A DNA stretch of 64,000 bases from Roseovarius sp. 217 (lineage in GTDB: Bacteria; Pseudomonadota; Alphaproteobacteria; Rhodobacterales; Rhodobacteraceae): assembly GCF_000152845.1 (NCBI RefSeq), contig NZ_CH902584.1:1392933-1456932 (forward strand). The letters run 5' to 3'. The notes under the pieces are model-generated. The model was not told the DNA's origin and did no database searches. It saw only the letters and a program-made list of their open reading frames with translations. A program made the translations under genes and the position numbers. Of the stretch, positions 18,749 to 27,055 are shown piece by piece (the stretch's first letter is position 1; each line of letters opens with the position of its first letter).

Positions 18749-19765
18749 ATGCGCCCACCCCGCAGCGACACCGGCCCCGCCAAGGGGTTCGACACGAAAT
18801 CCGACACCGATGGCGTGACGTCGATCGAATTGATTGCCGTCGCGCTCTCTGCGCTCTGGCTGATCGGCACCGCGATCTTCTTTCTCGTACTCGCTCCGGG
18901 CGGCGAGGCAGGGGGCAGCGCGCTGCACTTCGTGATCGTGCTGATTGCGGTCTTCATGCCGGTCGCGATGATCTGGGTCGGAGCAACCGCCGCCCGCACC
19001 AGCCGCGTGATGCGCGAAGAAAGCCGTCGCTTGCGCGCTGCCATCGACGCGATCCGCAACGCCTATGTCAGCCAGAGCCAGACTCTGGGCCAGACCGTCG
19101 ACAAGACGGTCAGTCAGAAACTCGATGAAATCGCCGCGGCCCAGCGCAAGACTGAAACGGCCTTGGCAACATTCTCGTCGATTCGCGTCGGCCTGCCAGA
19201 GCCACGCCCGGTGCTGGCCCCGGCCCCCTCGCCCGCCGATCCCGGCGATCAGGTGTCGCTGCCGCTTGGCACCTCGGCCGAGGATATGCAGGCCCCTCTG
19301 GAGCGCTCCGATTTCATCCGCGCGCTGAACTTCCCCGACAACCCCGAGGACAAGGTAGGTTTTGCCGCGCTGCGCCGCGCGCTCAAGGATCGGCCCACCG
19401 CCCAGTTGATCCGCGCCTCGCAGGATATCCTGACCCTGATGTCGCATGACGGCATCTATATGGACGACCTGCGCCCCGACATGGCCCGCCCCGAGCTCTG
19501 GCGCCGCTTTGCCGGCGGCGAACGTGGCCGCACCATTGCCGCCTTGGGCGGTATCCGGGACCGCTCATCGCTGGCGCTGACGGCGGCGCGGATGAAACAG
19601 GACACGATCTTTCGTGACGCCGCACATCACTTTCTGCGCCGCTTTGACCGGATGTTCACCCATTTCGCGGAAACCGCCAGCGATGCGGAAATTTCGGAAC
19701 TGTCCGAAACCCGTACCGCCCGCGCTTTCATGCTCTTGGGACGTGTTGCCGGCACCTTCGACTGA
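18749..19765 (+). CDS. Membrane protein of unknown function
   Basis: 338 residues. Two transmembrane helices lie near the N-terminus (about 27-48 and 57-78), followed by a charged helical stretch (about 85-130: RRLRAAIDAIRNAYVSQSQ, QKLDEIAAAQRKTETAL) likely to be a coiled coil. A Pro-rich linker (PRPVLAPAPSPADPG) leads to a soluble C-terminal domain rich in Arg and Asp. No catalytic motif is seen. It starts 15 bases after greA and is probably its operon partner. The pattern suggests a cytoplasmic domain held at the membrane. Confidence 0.75.
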   Translation: MRPPRSDTGPAKGFDTKSDTDGVTSIELIAVALSALWLIGTAIFFLVLAPGGEAGGSALHFVIVLIAVFMPVAMIWVGATAARTSRVMREESRRLRAAIDAIRNAYVSQSQTLGQTVDKTVSQKLDEIAAAQRKTETALATFSSIRVGLPEPRPVLAPAPSPADPGDQVSLPLGTSAEDMQAPLERSDFIRALNFPDNPEDKVGFAALRRALKDRPTAQLIRASQDILTLMSHDGIYMDDLRPDMARPELWRRFAGGERGRTIAALGGIRDRSSLALTAARMKQDTIFRDAAHHFLRRFDRMFTHFAETASDAEISELSETRTARAFMLLGRVAGTFD

Positions 19766-19889
19766 CGCCCGGTCCGGGGTTCATCTGACCCAAAGCCCCT
19801 CGGGGGGGGGCCGCGAGCAGCGCTCCCGACTCTCCGATTGCCCCCGCCAAAATTCCACGGCATGATGCGCGCCTGAGGAGATTGGACCC

Positions 19890-20345
19890 ATGCGCAAGTT
19901 TCTCGTCGTGCTGGACGACAGCCGCGAATGTCTCAACGCCATGCGCTTTGCCGCGATGCGTGCCGCCCATACCGGGGCCGGTGTGGAAATCCTCGCGGTG
20001 ATCCCGCCCGAGGAATTCAACCATTGGATCGGCGTGGGCGATCTCATGCGCGAGGAACAGCGCGAGCGGATCGAGGCGCATTTCGAGGTCTTCGCCAAAT
20101 GGATGCGCGACAAGCAGGGGATCGACCCGGAGCTTGTGATCCGCGAAGGTGATCCTGCGGTCGAGATCATCGCCCAGGTGCAGGACGACCCGGCCATCGG
20201 CGTGCTCGTTCTTGGGGCCGCCACCGGCAAGAAGGGACCCGGTCCGCTGGTCACGCAATTGACCAAGACGGCAGGCACCCTGCCCATCCCGATTACCATC
20301 GTCCCCGGCGATCTGACCAAGGAACGACTCGAGGCGATCACCTGA
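19890..20345 (+). CDS. Universal stress protein (UspA family)
   Basis: 151 residues with the Usp alpha/beta fold: start MRKFLVVLDDSRECLNAMRF, and an ATP-type loop near the C-terminus (VLVLGAATGKKGPGPLVTQL; classic pattern G-x2-G-x9-G-S/T). The exact Usp loop is degenerate, so ATP binding is uncertain. A ribosome site GAGGAG precedes the ATG. A 20-base perfect palindrome follows the stop codon by two bases. Confidence 0.88.
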   Translation: MRKFLVVLDDSRECLNAMRFAAMRAAHTGAGVEILAVIPPEEFNHWIGVGDLMREEQRERIEAHFEVFAKWMRDKQGIDPELVIREGDPAVEIIAQVQDDPAIGVLVLGAATGKKGPGPLVTQLTKTAGTLPIPITIVPGDLTKERLEAIT

Positions 20346-20347
20346 GC

Positions 20348-20367
20348 GTCAAACCGTACGGTTTGAC
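20348..20367. promoter_or_regulatory. Perfect 20-base palindrome between uspA and nfuA
   Basis: GTCAAACCGTACGGTTTGAC is self-complementary with no mismatch. It is either an operator for a dimeric regulator of the nfuA side or a short stem-loop (8-bp stem, GTAC loop) at the 3' end of the uspA transcript. No U-run follows. Confidence 0.5.
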
Positions 20368-20412
20368 CGCACAAACGTACGACCGCACGCTGTCGGGCGG
20401 GTGCGGAACATC

Positions 20413-20427
20413 TTAGAATGGTTCTAA
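20413..20427 (+). promoter_or_regulatory. Probable Irr box (iron control element) upstream of nfuA
   Basis: TTAGAA-TGG-TTCTAA is a perfect inverted repeat with a three-base centre, the shape of the Irr/ICE element known in alphaproteobacteria. It lies immediately before TTGACA at 20431-20436 and about 60 bases before nfuA, a typical Irr target class (Fe-S assembly). Confidence 0.6.
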
Positions 20428-20485
20428 ACCTTGACACCGACCGGTGCGGCGCGCATATCTAAGGCAACCACGAGAGGGCGCTGCC

Positions 20486-21049
20486 ATGTTCATCCAGACC
20501 GAATCCACCCCCAATCCCGCGACGCTGAAATTCCTGCCGGGTCAGACCGTGCTGGACGCTGGCACCGCCGATTTTCCGACCGCAGAGGGGGCCGAGAAAT
20601 CGCCACTGGCCGAGCGGATTTTCCGTGTGCCGGGCGTATCAGGTGTGTTCTTTGGCAATGATTTCGTGACCGTCACCAAGGGTGAGGCGACCGAGTGGGA
20701 CCATATCAAACCCGCCATTCTGGGTGCGATCATGGAGCATTACCAATCCGGTCAGCCGGTCATGCTGGGCGAGGGTGGCGGGGCCTCTGGTCATGCCGAA
20801 CACAGCGGCGAAGATTCGGAAATCGTCAACCAGATCAAAGAGTTGCTGGACACCCGCGTCCGTCCCGCCGTGGCGCAGGATGGCGGCGACATCACCTTTC
20901 ACGGGTTTGATCGCGGCGTGGTCTATCTGCATATGCAGGGGGCTTGTGCGGGCTGCCCGTCCTCGACCATCACCCTCAAGATGGGGATTGAGAACCTTCT
21001 GCGCCATTACATCCCCGAGGTGACAGAGGTACGCCCTGTTGGCCTCTGA
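20486..21049 (+). CDS. nfuA: Fe-S cluster carrier NfuA (NifU-like)
   Basis: 187 residues. An N-terminal Nfu-N domain (MFIQTESTPNPATLKFLPG...) precedes the NifU C-terminal domain with the cluster-binding CxxC at Cys154/Cys157 (HMQGACAGCPSSTITLKMG). It carries [4Fe-4S] clusters to apo-enzymes. The start at 20486 gives the canonical N-terminus. It is followed by tsaB, whose start overlaps its last codons. A probable Irr box and a -35-like TTGACA upstream point to iron-dependent control. Confidence 0.95.
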   Translation: MFIQTESTPNPATLKFLPGQTVLDAGTADFPTAEGAEKSPLAERIFRVPGVSGVFFGNDFVTVTKGEATEWDHIKPAILGAIMEHYQSGQPVMLGEGGGASGHAEHSGEDSEIVNQIKELLDTRVRPAVAQDGGDITFHGFDRGVVYLHMQGACAGCPSSTITLKMGIENLLRHYIPEVTEVRPVGL

Positions 21050-21617
21050 GCCACTGACGCTGGGATTTGACACATCGGCCGCGCATTGCGCGGCCGCTTT
21101 GTTGCGGGGCGACCGGGTGGTGGTGTCACACAGCGAAGAGATGGGGCGCGGGCAGGCCGAACGGCTCATGCCACTCTTGCAAGAGATCCTGGATGCGGCC
21201 GGCGTGACATGGCGCGATCTGACCCGGATCGGTGTCGGCATCGGCCCCGGAAATTTTACCGGCATCCGGATTTCTGTAGCCGCAGCAAGGGGTTTAGCCC
21301 TCAGCCTTGATATTCCCACGATTGGCATCAGCACGCTTGAGGCGATCCGGTCGCAGGCGCGCGACGGCACACCCTGCGTGCCCGCCCCGCGCGACATGGC
21401 CTATGTGCAACGTCGGGACACCACACCGGAACTGACAGAGATGCGCACGGTCGCCAGCCCCCTCCTGCCCCCCAAACCGGCAGATTTGGCCACACTCATC
21501 GCGCGGCTGGCCTCTCTTGCGCCCGAGGACAGCCCACCGCCCGCACCGCTCTATGTGCGCCCCGCAGATGCCGCGCCCGCGCGCGATCTGCCGCCGGTGA
21601 TTCTGGATGACGCCTGA
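21039..21617 (+). CDS. tsaB: tRNA threonylcarbamoyladenosine biosynthesis protein TsaB
   Basis: 192 residues. It is an ASKHA-fold partner of TsaD/TsaE in forming t6A37 of ANN-decoding tRNAs. Visible motifs are LTLGFDTSAAHCAAALL, EMGRGQAERLMPLLQEIL and GIGPGNFTGIRISVAAARGL. The upstream in-frame TGA at 21021-21023 leaves only a TTG (21039) or CTG as start, so this gene truly begins at a non-ATG codon inside nfuA. Its partner tsaE is near 50 kb. It is slightly short for the family. Confidence 0.92.
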   Translation: MASEPLTLGFDTSAAHCAAALLRGDRVVVSHSEEMGRGQAERLMPLLQEILDAAGVTWRDLTRIGVGIGPGNFTGIRISVAAARGLALSLDIPTIGISTLEAIRSQARDGTPCVPAPRDMAYVQRRDTTPELTEMRTVASPLLPPKPADLATLIARLASLAPEDSPPPAPLYVRPADAAPARDLPPVILDDA

Positions 21618-22023
21618 GACGCTGGCGACCTGTCACGCCCGCGCCTTTGCGGGCTCTGGTCGTGCTTGGACCGCGCCGGAGTTTGCCGGGCTTCTGGAAA
21701 GCAGCTTTGTATTTACAGTGGGTGATGCGCGGGCCTTTCTCTTAGGTCGAGTGATTGCCGACGAGGCCGAAGTCCTGACTCTGGCCACCGACCCCGCGTA
21801 TCGCCGCCTAGGGCTTGCACGCCAATGTCTTGCTGCGTTCGAGAATGCGGCCCGAACACGGAGCGCTGGGGTGGCCTTTCTTGAGGTGGCAGAGGACAAT
21901 GCGGCGGCGCTGCCCCTCTACCTTGGGGCGGGGTTCGCAGAGGCCGCGCGCCGGGCTGGCTATTACACACGCGCCAACGGCACCAAGATTGACGCCCTGA
22001 TCCTGACCAAGGCGCTGGACTGA
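21607..22023 (+). CDS. rimI: GNAT acetyltransferase, RimI-like (ribosomal protein S18 alanine N-acetyltransferase)
   Basis: 138 residues. The GNAT fold shows the acetyl-CoA loop as YRRLGLARQCLAAFE and the C-terminal AFLEVAEDNAAALPLYLGAGFAEAARRAGYY block characteristic of RimI. The ATG overlaps the tsaB stop by eleven bases, and the tsaB-rimI pairing is widespread. The true substrate is assumed from family and position. Confidence 0.85.
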   Translation: MTPETLATCHARAFAGSGRAWTAPEFAGLLESSFVFTVGDARAFLLGRVIADEAEVLTLATDPAYRRLGLARQCLAAFENAARTRSAGVAFLEVAEDNAAALPLYLGAGFAEAARRAGYYTRANGTKIDALILTKALD

Positions 22024-22130
22024 CAGCAAAGGCCGCCGCATAGGTCCAGATCTGAGAAAATCATCAGACCTGCGTGCCAGAGCGCGCCCCCACCCTTGCA
22101 AACCGCAGGGACATGGCGCTAGGAATTGCC

Positions 22131-23045
22131 ATGCAGATTTACCTCCCCATAGCCGAGGTGTCGGTCAACGCCTTTCTCCTGTTGGGGCTGGGTGGGCTTG
22201 TGGGGGTCCTCTCGGGGATGTTCGGTGTTGGCGGTGGCTTTATCCTGACGCCGCTGTTGTTCTTTATCGGCATTCCGCCGGCGGTCGCGGTGGCGACTGG
22301 GGCCAATCAGATCATGGCCGCCTCCTTTTCCGCAGTCCTGGCGCATTTCAGGCGCAAGACCGTTGACCTTGAAATGGGTACGGTCCTGTTGATTGGCGGT
22401 CTGATTGGTGCGGCAATGGGGGTTTTTGTCTTCAATTACCTCAAGTCGCTCGGCCAGGTCGATCTGCTGGTCACGCTCTGCTACGTGGTTTTTCTTGGCG
22501 TTATCGGTGGGATGATGTTCATCGAGAGCCTGCGCTCCATTCGCAACACTCGGCGCGGCGTGGTCCCCAAACGCAAGAAACATGGGTGGGTGCATCGCCT
22601 GCCGTTCAAGATGCGGTTCCGCACCAGCGGTCTCTACATCTCAGTGATCCCGCCCCTCTTGGTTGGGACCAGCGTGGGTATTCTGGCGGCGATCATGGGT
22701 GTTGGCGGCGGCTTTATCATGGTGCCCGCGATGATCTATTTGCTGGGCATGCCGACCAAGGTCGTGGTGGGCACCTCGCTCTTTCAGATCATCTTTGTGA
22801 CTGCCTTCACCACGCTCTTGCATGCGACAACCAATTACACGGTGGATATCGCATTGGCCGTGCTCTTGCTGGTGGGGGGCGTGATCGGCGCACAGTTCGG
22901 GACATCCATCGGCACCCGGATGAAAGCCGAGCAGTTGCGCATCCTCTTGGCGATCATGGTTCTGGCGGTTTGTGGCAAGCTGGCGTTCGATCTTTTGGTC
23001 ATGCCATCGGAGCTATATTCTCTCGGTACGGACGGGGCACCGTGA
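22131..23045 (+). CDS. TauE/SafE family sulfite/organosulfonate exporter
   Basis: 304 residues with eight or so predicted membrane helices and the two repeated family signatures VGVLSGMFGVGGGFILTPLL and VGILAAIMGVGGGFIMVPAM. The family is thought to export or import small sulfonates or sulfite. The start MQIYLPIAEVSVNAFLLLG is the usual N-terminus, while a longer reading to 22074 lacks support. The stop TGA shares its final A with the ATG of the TIGR02186 gene, so the two are translationally coupled. Substrate is unknown. Confidence 0.88.
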   Translation: MQIYLPIAEVSVNAFLLLGLGGLVGVLSGMFGVGGGFILTPLLFFIGIPPAVAVATGANQIMAASFSAVLAHFRRKTVDLEMGTVLLIGGLIGAAMGVFVFNYLKSLGQVDLLVTLCYVVFLGVIGGMMFIESLRSIRNTRRGVVPKRKKHGWVHRLPFKMRFRTSGLYISVIPPLLVGTSVGILAAIMGVGGGFIMVPAMIYLLGMPTKVVVGTSLFQIIFVTAFTTLLHATTNYTVDIALAVLLLVGGVIGAQFGTSIGTRMKAEQLRILLAIMVLAVCGKLAFDLLVMPSELYSLGTDGAP

Positions 23046-23803
23046 TGCTCTGGCGTCTGGCGCTCTTGCTTGGTCTGGCCGCAATGCCGCTGCGCGCCGA
23101 AGAGGTGGTTCTTGGCCTCAGCAAGGCCAAGGTGGCCATCACTGCCACCTTTGAAGGGTCCGAGATCCTGATTTTTGGTGCTGTCAAGCGCGAGGCCCCA
23201 ATTCCCGATGTGCCGCTGGACGTGGTCATCACCGTCGCAGGACCGTCAGAGCCGGTTACCGTGCGGCGCAAGGACCGCCGGTTTGGCATCTGGGTGAATA
23301 CCGATATGGTCGTGCTTGACGCCGCCCCGAGTTTCTATGCTGTGGCCACAACCGGGCCGCTCGATAAGGTGATGTCGGATACCGAGGATCTGCGACACCG
23401 AGTGTCAATCCCACGTGCGATCCGCTCTGTCGGGGCGGCCAGCATGGCGGAAGATGCCGAACGCTTTACCGATGCCCTGATCCGCATCCGCCGTGATCAA
23501 GGGGCCTATGCCATGCGCGAAGGCGCTGTGGTGCTGGATCAGGAAACGCTCTTTCGCGGTGCGATCCAACTCCCGGCCAACCTGACCGAAGGGGAGTATC
23601 TCACCCGGATATTCCTGACCCGAGAGGGGCGCGTGGTGTCACAACTCGAAACCGTGATCGACGTGCAGAAGGTGGGGCTGGAACGCTGGCTTTATACCTT
23701 GTCCCGGCAGCAACCGCTGGTCTATGGCCTGATGTCGCTGGCCATTGCCATCGCAGCAGGCTGGGGTGCATCTGCAGCCTTTCAAGCGATGCGGCGCGGC
23801 TAA
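23045..23803 (+). CDS. TIGR02186 family conserved exported protein
   Basis: 252 residues. A signal peptide (MLWRLALLLGLAAMPLRA) is followed by a beta-rich periplasmic domain (EVVLGLSKAKVAITATFEGS, LIFGAVKREAPIP) and one C-terminal helix (LVYGLMSLAIAIAAGWGASA). This is the membrane-anchored family that sits next to TauE/SafE genes in many alphaproteobacteria. It overlaps the exporter by one base and is presumably its periplasmic accessory. The function is unproven. Confidence 0.85.
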   Translation: MLWRLALLLGLAAMPLRAEEVVLGLSKAKVAITATFEGSEILIFGAVKREAPIPDVPLDVVITVAGPSEPVTVRRKDRRFGIWVNTDMVVLDAAPSFYAVATTGPLDKVMSDTEDLRHRVSIPRAIRSVGAASMAEDAERFTDALIRIRRDQGAYAMREGAVVLDQETLFRGAIQLPANLTEGEYLTRIFLTREGRVVSQLETVIDVQKVGLERWLYTLSRQQPLVYGLMSLAIAIAAGWGASAAFQAMRRG

Positions 23804-23867
23804 AACCCGTATCGGGCCGCGCACCTTACGCCGTGACCCCTAACCCTATGATCAAGATAGAGAGCCA

Positions 23868-24644
23868 ATGCGCCTGAACATCGACGTGACCATGGACTAT
23901 CAGCTGACGGGGCATGACACCGTGCTTTTGACGTTGGAGGCGGCCCAGACCGATGGGCAGATCGTGGTCGAAAGCACACTCGATGTCGAGGGCGCCGATC
24001 TGCGCTGGATCAACGTCGAGGGGATGCCGGGGCGGCGGGTCTGGGCGCATGTGACCAGCGACAGGATGAAGCTGCGGTATCGCGCATTGGTCGAGGTGAC
24101 GCGCATCGGCTCGGGGCTAGAGGGGCTCGCAGCCACGCCGATGCGCGACCTGCCCGGCGAAGTGGTTAGCTACCTTCGCCCCTCGCGGTTCTGCCAGTCG
24201 GATCTCCTGACCGAATTCGCGGCCCAACAGTTTCGCGGTCTTGAGGGTGGCGCGCGGATTGCGGCGATTGTGGACTGGGCCCGGTCCGAGATCAGCTATG
24301 TGTCTGGCTCATCCGGTGCCACAACCTCGGCCGTGGATAGTTTCATCGCCCGCAAGGGGGTATGCCGGGACTATGCCCATCTTGTGTGCAGTCTGGCCCG
24401 CGCGGGCAATATCCCGGCGCGCTACACCTCGGTTTACGGTGCTGATGTGGACCCGCCGGATTTTCACGCGGTGGCCGAAGTCTGGCTTGAGGGGGCGTGG
24501 CACCTTGTCGATGCCACCGGCATGAGCAGCGCCGCCGACATGGTGGTGATCGGCTCTGGCCGGGACGCAAGCGATGTGGCCTTCATGGAAACCGAAGACT
24601 GGGCGCGTCCACTCTGGCAAACGGTCGATGTGCGGCGGGTGTGA
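23868..24644 (+). CDS. Transglutaminase-like cysteine peptidase family protein
   Basis: 258 residues. An N-terminal beta-sandwich domain (to about 110) is followed by a transglutaminase core with the catalytic triad visible as Cys in ARKGVCRDYAHL, His in PDFHAVAEVWL and Asp in HLVDATGMSS. No signal peptide is seen, so it is probably cytoplasmic. The reaction (protein crosslinking, amidation or peptide hydrolysis) cannot be inferred. It is convergent with the SDR gene. Confidence 0.85.
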   Translation: MRLNIDVTMDYQLTGHDTVLLTLEAAQTDGQIVVESTLDVEGADLRWINVEGMPGRRVWAHVTSDRMKLRYRALVEVTRIGSGLEGLAATPMRDLPGEVVSYLRPSRFCQSDLLTEFAAQQFRGLEGGARIAAIVDWARSEISYVSGSSGATTSAVDSFIARKGVCRDYAHLVCSLARAGNIPARYTSVYGADVDPPDFHAVAEVWLEGAWHLVDATGMSSAADMVVIGSGRDASDVAFMETEDWARPLWQTVDVRRV

Positions 24645-24654
24645 TCCCCGGCCT

Positions 24655-25374
24655 TCAGCCGCGCCCGATATACGGCATTTTTGTCGCCATCAGTGTCATG
24701 AACTGCACATTCGCCTCTAGCGGCAGATCCGCCATGTGCAGCACTGATGCGCCCACATGATCCACGTCCATCGTGGGCGGCGGCGCGTCGGGATTGGCGG
24801 CGATGATCCCCTCAAGCAGTTCGGTACGGGCGTTGCCGATGTCGATCTGGCTGCACGCGATGTCATAGGGGCGTCCATCAAGGCTGAGCGTCTTGGTCAG
24901 GCCGGTGATCGCATGTTTGGTGGTGGTATAGGCCACCGAACCGGGACGCGGCGCATGGGCACTGATCGAGCCGTTGTTGATGATCCGCCCCCCCATCGGG
25001 GATTGATTGCGCATCTGGGCAAAGGCCGCGCGCGCACAGAGGAACATGCCGTGCAGGTTCACATCCACGACCTGCCGCCATTCCTCATAGCTCAGCTCGT
25101 CGATCATCGCGGCGCGGCCAAAGCTGCCGGCGTTGTTGAAGAGCACATCCAGCCGTCCGGCGCGGGCAATGAAATCCTCGAACACCTGCACCACATCGCC
25201 GGGGTCGGTCACATCGCCGGGCAGGATCACGGCGTTGGCATGTCCCTTGGCCACGCGCTCCAACGCCTCAGCCCGCCGCGCCATCAGCCCCACATGCCAG
25301 CCGGCCTCTAGAAAGCTCCGCGCGCAGGCGGCCCCAATACCGGCGCTTGCCCCGGTGATCAGAACGGTTTTCAT
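24655..25374 (-). CDS. Short-chain dehydrogenase/reductase
   Basis: 239 residues. Cofactor loop TGASAGIGAACAR, LFNNAGSFG, the Ser active-site region INNGSISAHAPRPGS and the catalytic YTTTK are all intact, so it should be an active NAD(P)-dependent oxidoreductase. The substrate is unknown. Its ATG overlaps the RecD-like helicase stop (ATGA), although their functions look unrelated. Confidence 0.88.
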   Translation of the reverse strand: MKTVLITGASAGIGAACARSFLEAGWHVGLMARRAEALERVAKGHANAVILPGDVTDPGDVVQVFEDFIARAGRLDVLFNNAGSFGRAAMIDELSYEEWRQVVDVNLHGMFLCARAAFAQMRNQSPMGGRIINNGSISAHAPRPGSVAYTTTKHAITGLTKTLSLDGRPYDIACSQIDIGNARTELLEGIIAANPDAPPPTMDVDHVGASVLHMADLPLEANVQFMTLMATKMPYIGRG

Positions 25375-26900
25375 GTCTCTTCCTCCTGTTCGAGTTGCAG
25401 AGGCGCGGCCCCGCCGCGCAAATCCTCTACGGTCAGTGGTGCGGTGGGTTTGGACAGGCGGTTGCGCACAATCCAGTGCAACCGCTCTTCGGCGCGGGTG
25501 ATCGCCACATAGGCCAACCGTTTCCAGAGCGGTTGCCCCGCCTCAGACCGTCCCATGCGGGCCGCGGCGTAGATGTCTGGGGCAAAGACCTGCACATCGG
25601 GCCATTGGCTGCCTTGCGCCTTGTGAATGGTCACGGCAGCCCCGTGCAGGAAGGTGGCCCCCATAGTCGCGGCAAAGGGGATGAACGGCTCTTCCTCATC
25701 CGGTTTCTCGATCTTGACGATCGAGGCGGCAGAGATTTGCGGATCTTCGGCCCCGATTACATGCAGGCGCGAAAACCCCGGCTTGCGCCCCGGCCCGAGA
25801 TAGACCACCTGCGCGCCCTTGATCAGGCCGCGCGCCTCGAGATCAAGCCGCTTCTTGCGGTGCTTGAGCGGCAGTTCGATCCCGTCACAGATCAGCGGCT
25901 CGCCCGCTAAAAGCGCGGTTTCAGGCGCGCCATGCACGGCGCGAAAGGCATTGATCAGACGAATGCGCGTGGCATTGCGCCAGACAAGGACGGGCGAGCG
26001 CGCCATCAGATCAACCTCGACCCGCTCGGCCCATCTCACACGGTCGTCACGTCGCGCGGCATCCTCAATCATCCGCTCGAAATGGTGAAATTCCAGTGCA
26101 GGATCAGCGAGGGCGTGGGCCAGATCAAGAATGGGATTGTCCGCGTCCTGTCGATGAATGCGGCTCAGTTCCAGCCGCGCAGGCGCGGGCAGGGTTTCAA
26201 ACACCATACCGCCGGTGGATTTGACGGGCGGCAACTGCGCCGGATCGCCAAAGAGCAGCAGGGTCGGGAAAATCTCTTGCAGGTCTTCGAATTGCTGGCT
26301 GTCCAGCATGCTCGCCTCATCTACAAACCCGATATCGAGCGGCTCTTCCCGCCGCTTCCAGCCGGTGATGAAATCAGACCCTCGCAGGCCCGCAGCGGCC
26401 AAGGCACCGGGGATGGATTTGTTGCTCTGGTAAAAGGCAAAGGCACGGTCGAGCGCCAGATCGGTCAGCCCTTCGATCTCGGGCCGCTCGCCTTGGCCTG
26501 CCAGCCATTCGGCGATTTTCTCATATTCCGGGTGATAGACGGGGGTGTAGAGAATGCGGTGGATGGTGGTGGCGGGCACGCCGCGCATGCGCAGCACGCT
26601 CGCGGCCTTGTTGGTGGGGGCGAGGATGGCCAGGGTGCGTTTATCGCGGCGCTTGCGGCTCTCGTAATCGCCCGAGACGATGTCGACGCCTGCCTCTTCC
26701 AACGCGTGATAGAGCGCGGCCAAGAGCAACGTCTTGCCTGACCCTGCCTTGCCGGTGACGGCCAGCACAGCTCTTTTGCCCTCGCGCGGCGGGGTCAATA
26801 CCCCAGAGTCGAGATCGACCCCGACCGTGCGCAGAGCCTCGGCAATGCGGTCATGCGCCTCGGCCTGATCCGGCGAATATGTCAGTGCGGTTTGCGTCAT
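25371..26900 (-). CDS. RecD-like (SF1B) DNA helicase / AAA family ATPase
   Basis: 509 residues. Walker A VTGKAGSGKTLLLAALYHAL, Walker B region DIGFVDEASMLDS, GDPAQLPPV (motif III) and the C-terminal UvrD/RecD motif AVTIHKAQGSQWPDVQVF with YVAITRAEERLHW. It is a 5'-3' type helicase resembling RecD2 or the lone RecD-like proteins, here without recBC. AddAB occurs elsewhere in the window, so this is not part of a RecBCD complex. It diverges from mipZ. Confidence 0.86.
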   Translation of the reverse strand: MTQTALTYSPDQAEAHDRIAEALRTVGVDLDSGVLTPPREGKRAVLAVTGKAGSGKTLLLAALYHALEEAGVDIVSGDYESRKRRDKRTLAILAPTNKAASVLRMRGVPATTIHRILYTPVYHPEYEKIAEWLAGQGERPEIEGLTDLALDRAFAFYQSNKSIPGALAAAGLRGSDFITGWKRREEPLDIGFVDEASMLDSQQFEDLQEIFPTLLLFGDPAQLPPVKSTGGMVFETLPAPARLELSRIHRQDADNPILDLAHALADPALEFHHFERMIEDAARRDDRVRWAERVEVDLMARSPVLVWRNATRIRLINAFRAVHGAPETALLAGEPLICDGIELPLKHRKKRLDLEARGLIKGAQVVYLGPGRKPGFSRLHVIGAEDPQISAASIVKIEKPDEEEPFIPFAATMGATFLHGAAVTIHKAQGSQWPDVQVFAPDIYAAARMGRSEAGQPLWKRLAYVAITRAEERLHWIVRNRLSKPTAPLTVEDLRGGAAPLQLEQEEET

Positions 26901-26948
26901 GGCGCGACCCTAGCGTTCCCTCAGGGTAGGTGCCAGAGCCAAAGGCGC

Positions 26949-26978
26949 TTGACCAGTCGGGGCGCACTTCCCTATTGC
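26949..26978 (+). promoter_or_regulatory. Candidate promoter of mipZ
   Basis: TTGACC at 26949-26954 with CTATTG/TATTGC 17-18 bases downstream, about 80 bases before the mipZ ATG. Moderate match. Confidence 0.33.
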
Positions 26979-27055
26979 AGCGCAGGCGGTTACTGTCAGG
27001 CAAAAAGGCCGGGGGCGCCGGAGACGCGCATCTCGCGACCAAGGGGAAATAGACA

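Noticed and set aside
22586..23044. Upstream extension of the TIGR02186 gene inside the TauE gene
   Set aside because: It would overlap a conserved exporter in another frame. The signal peptide at 23045 gives the natural start.
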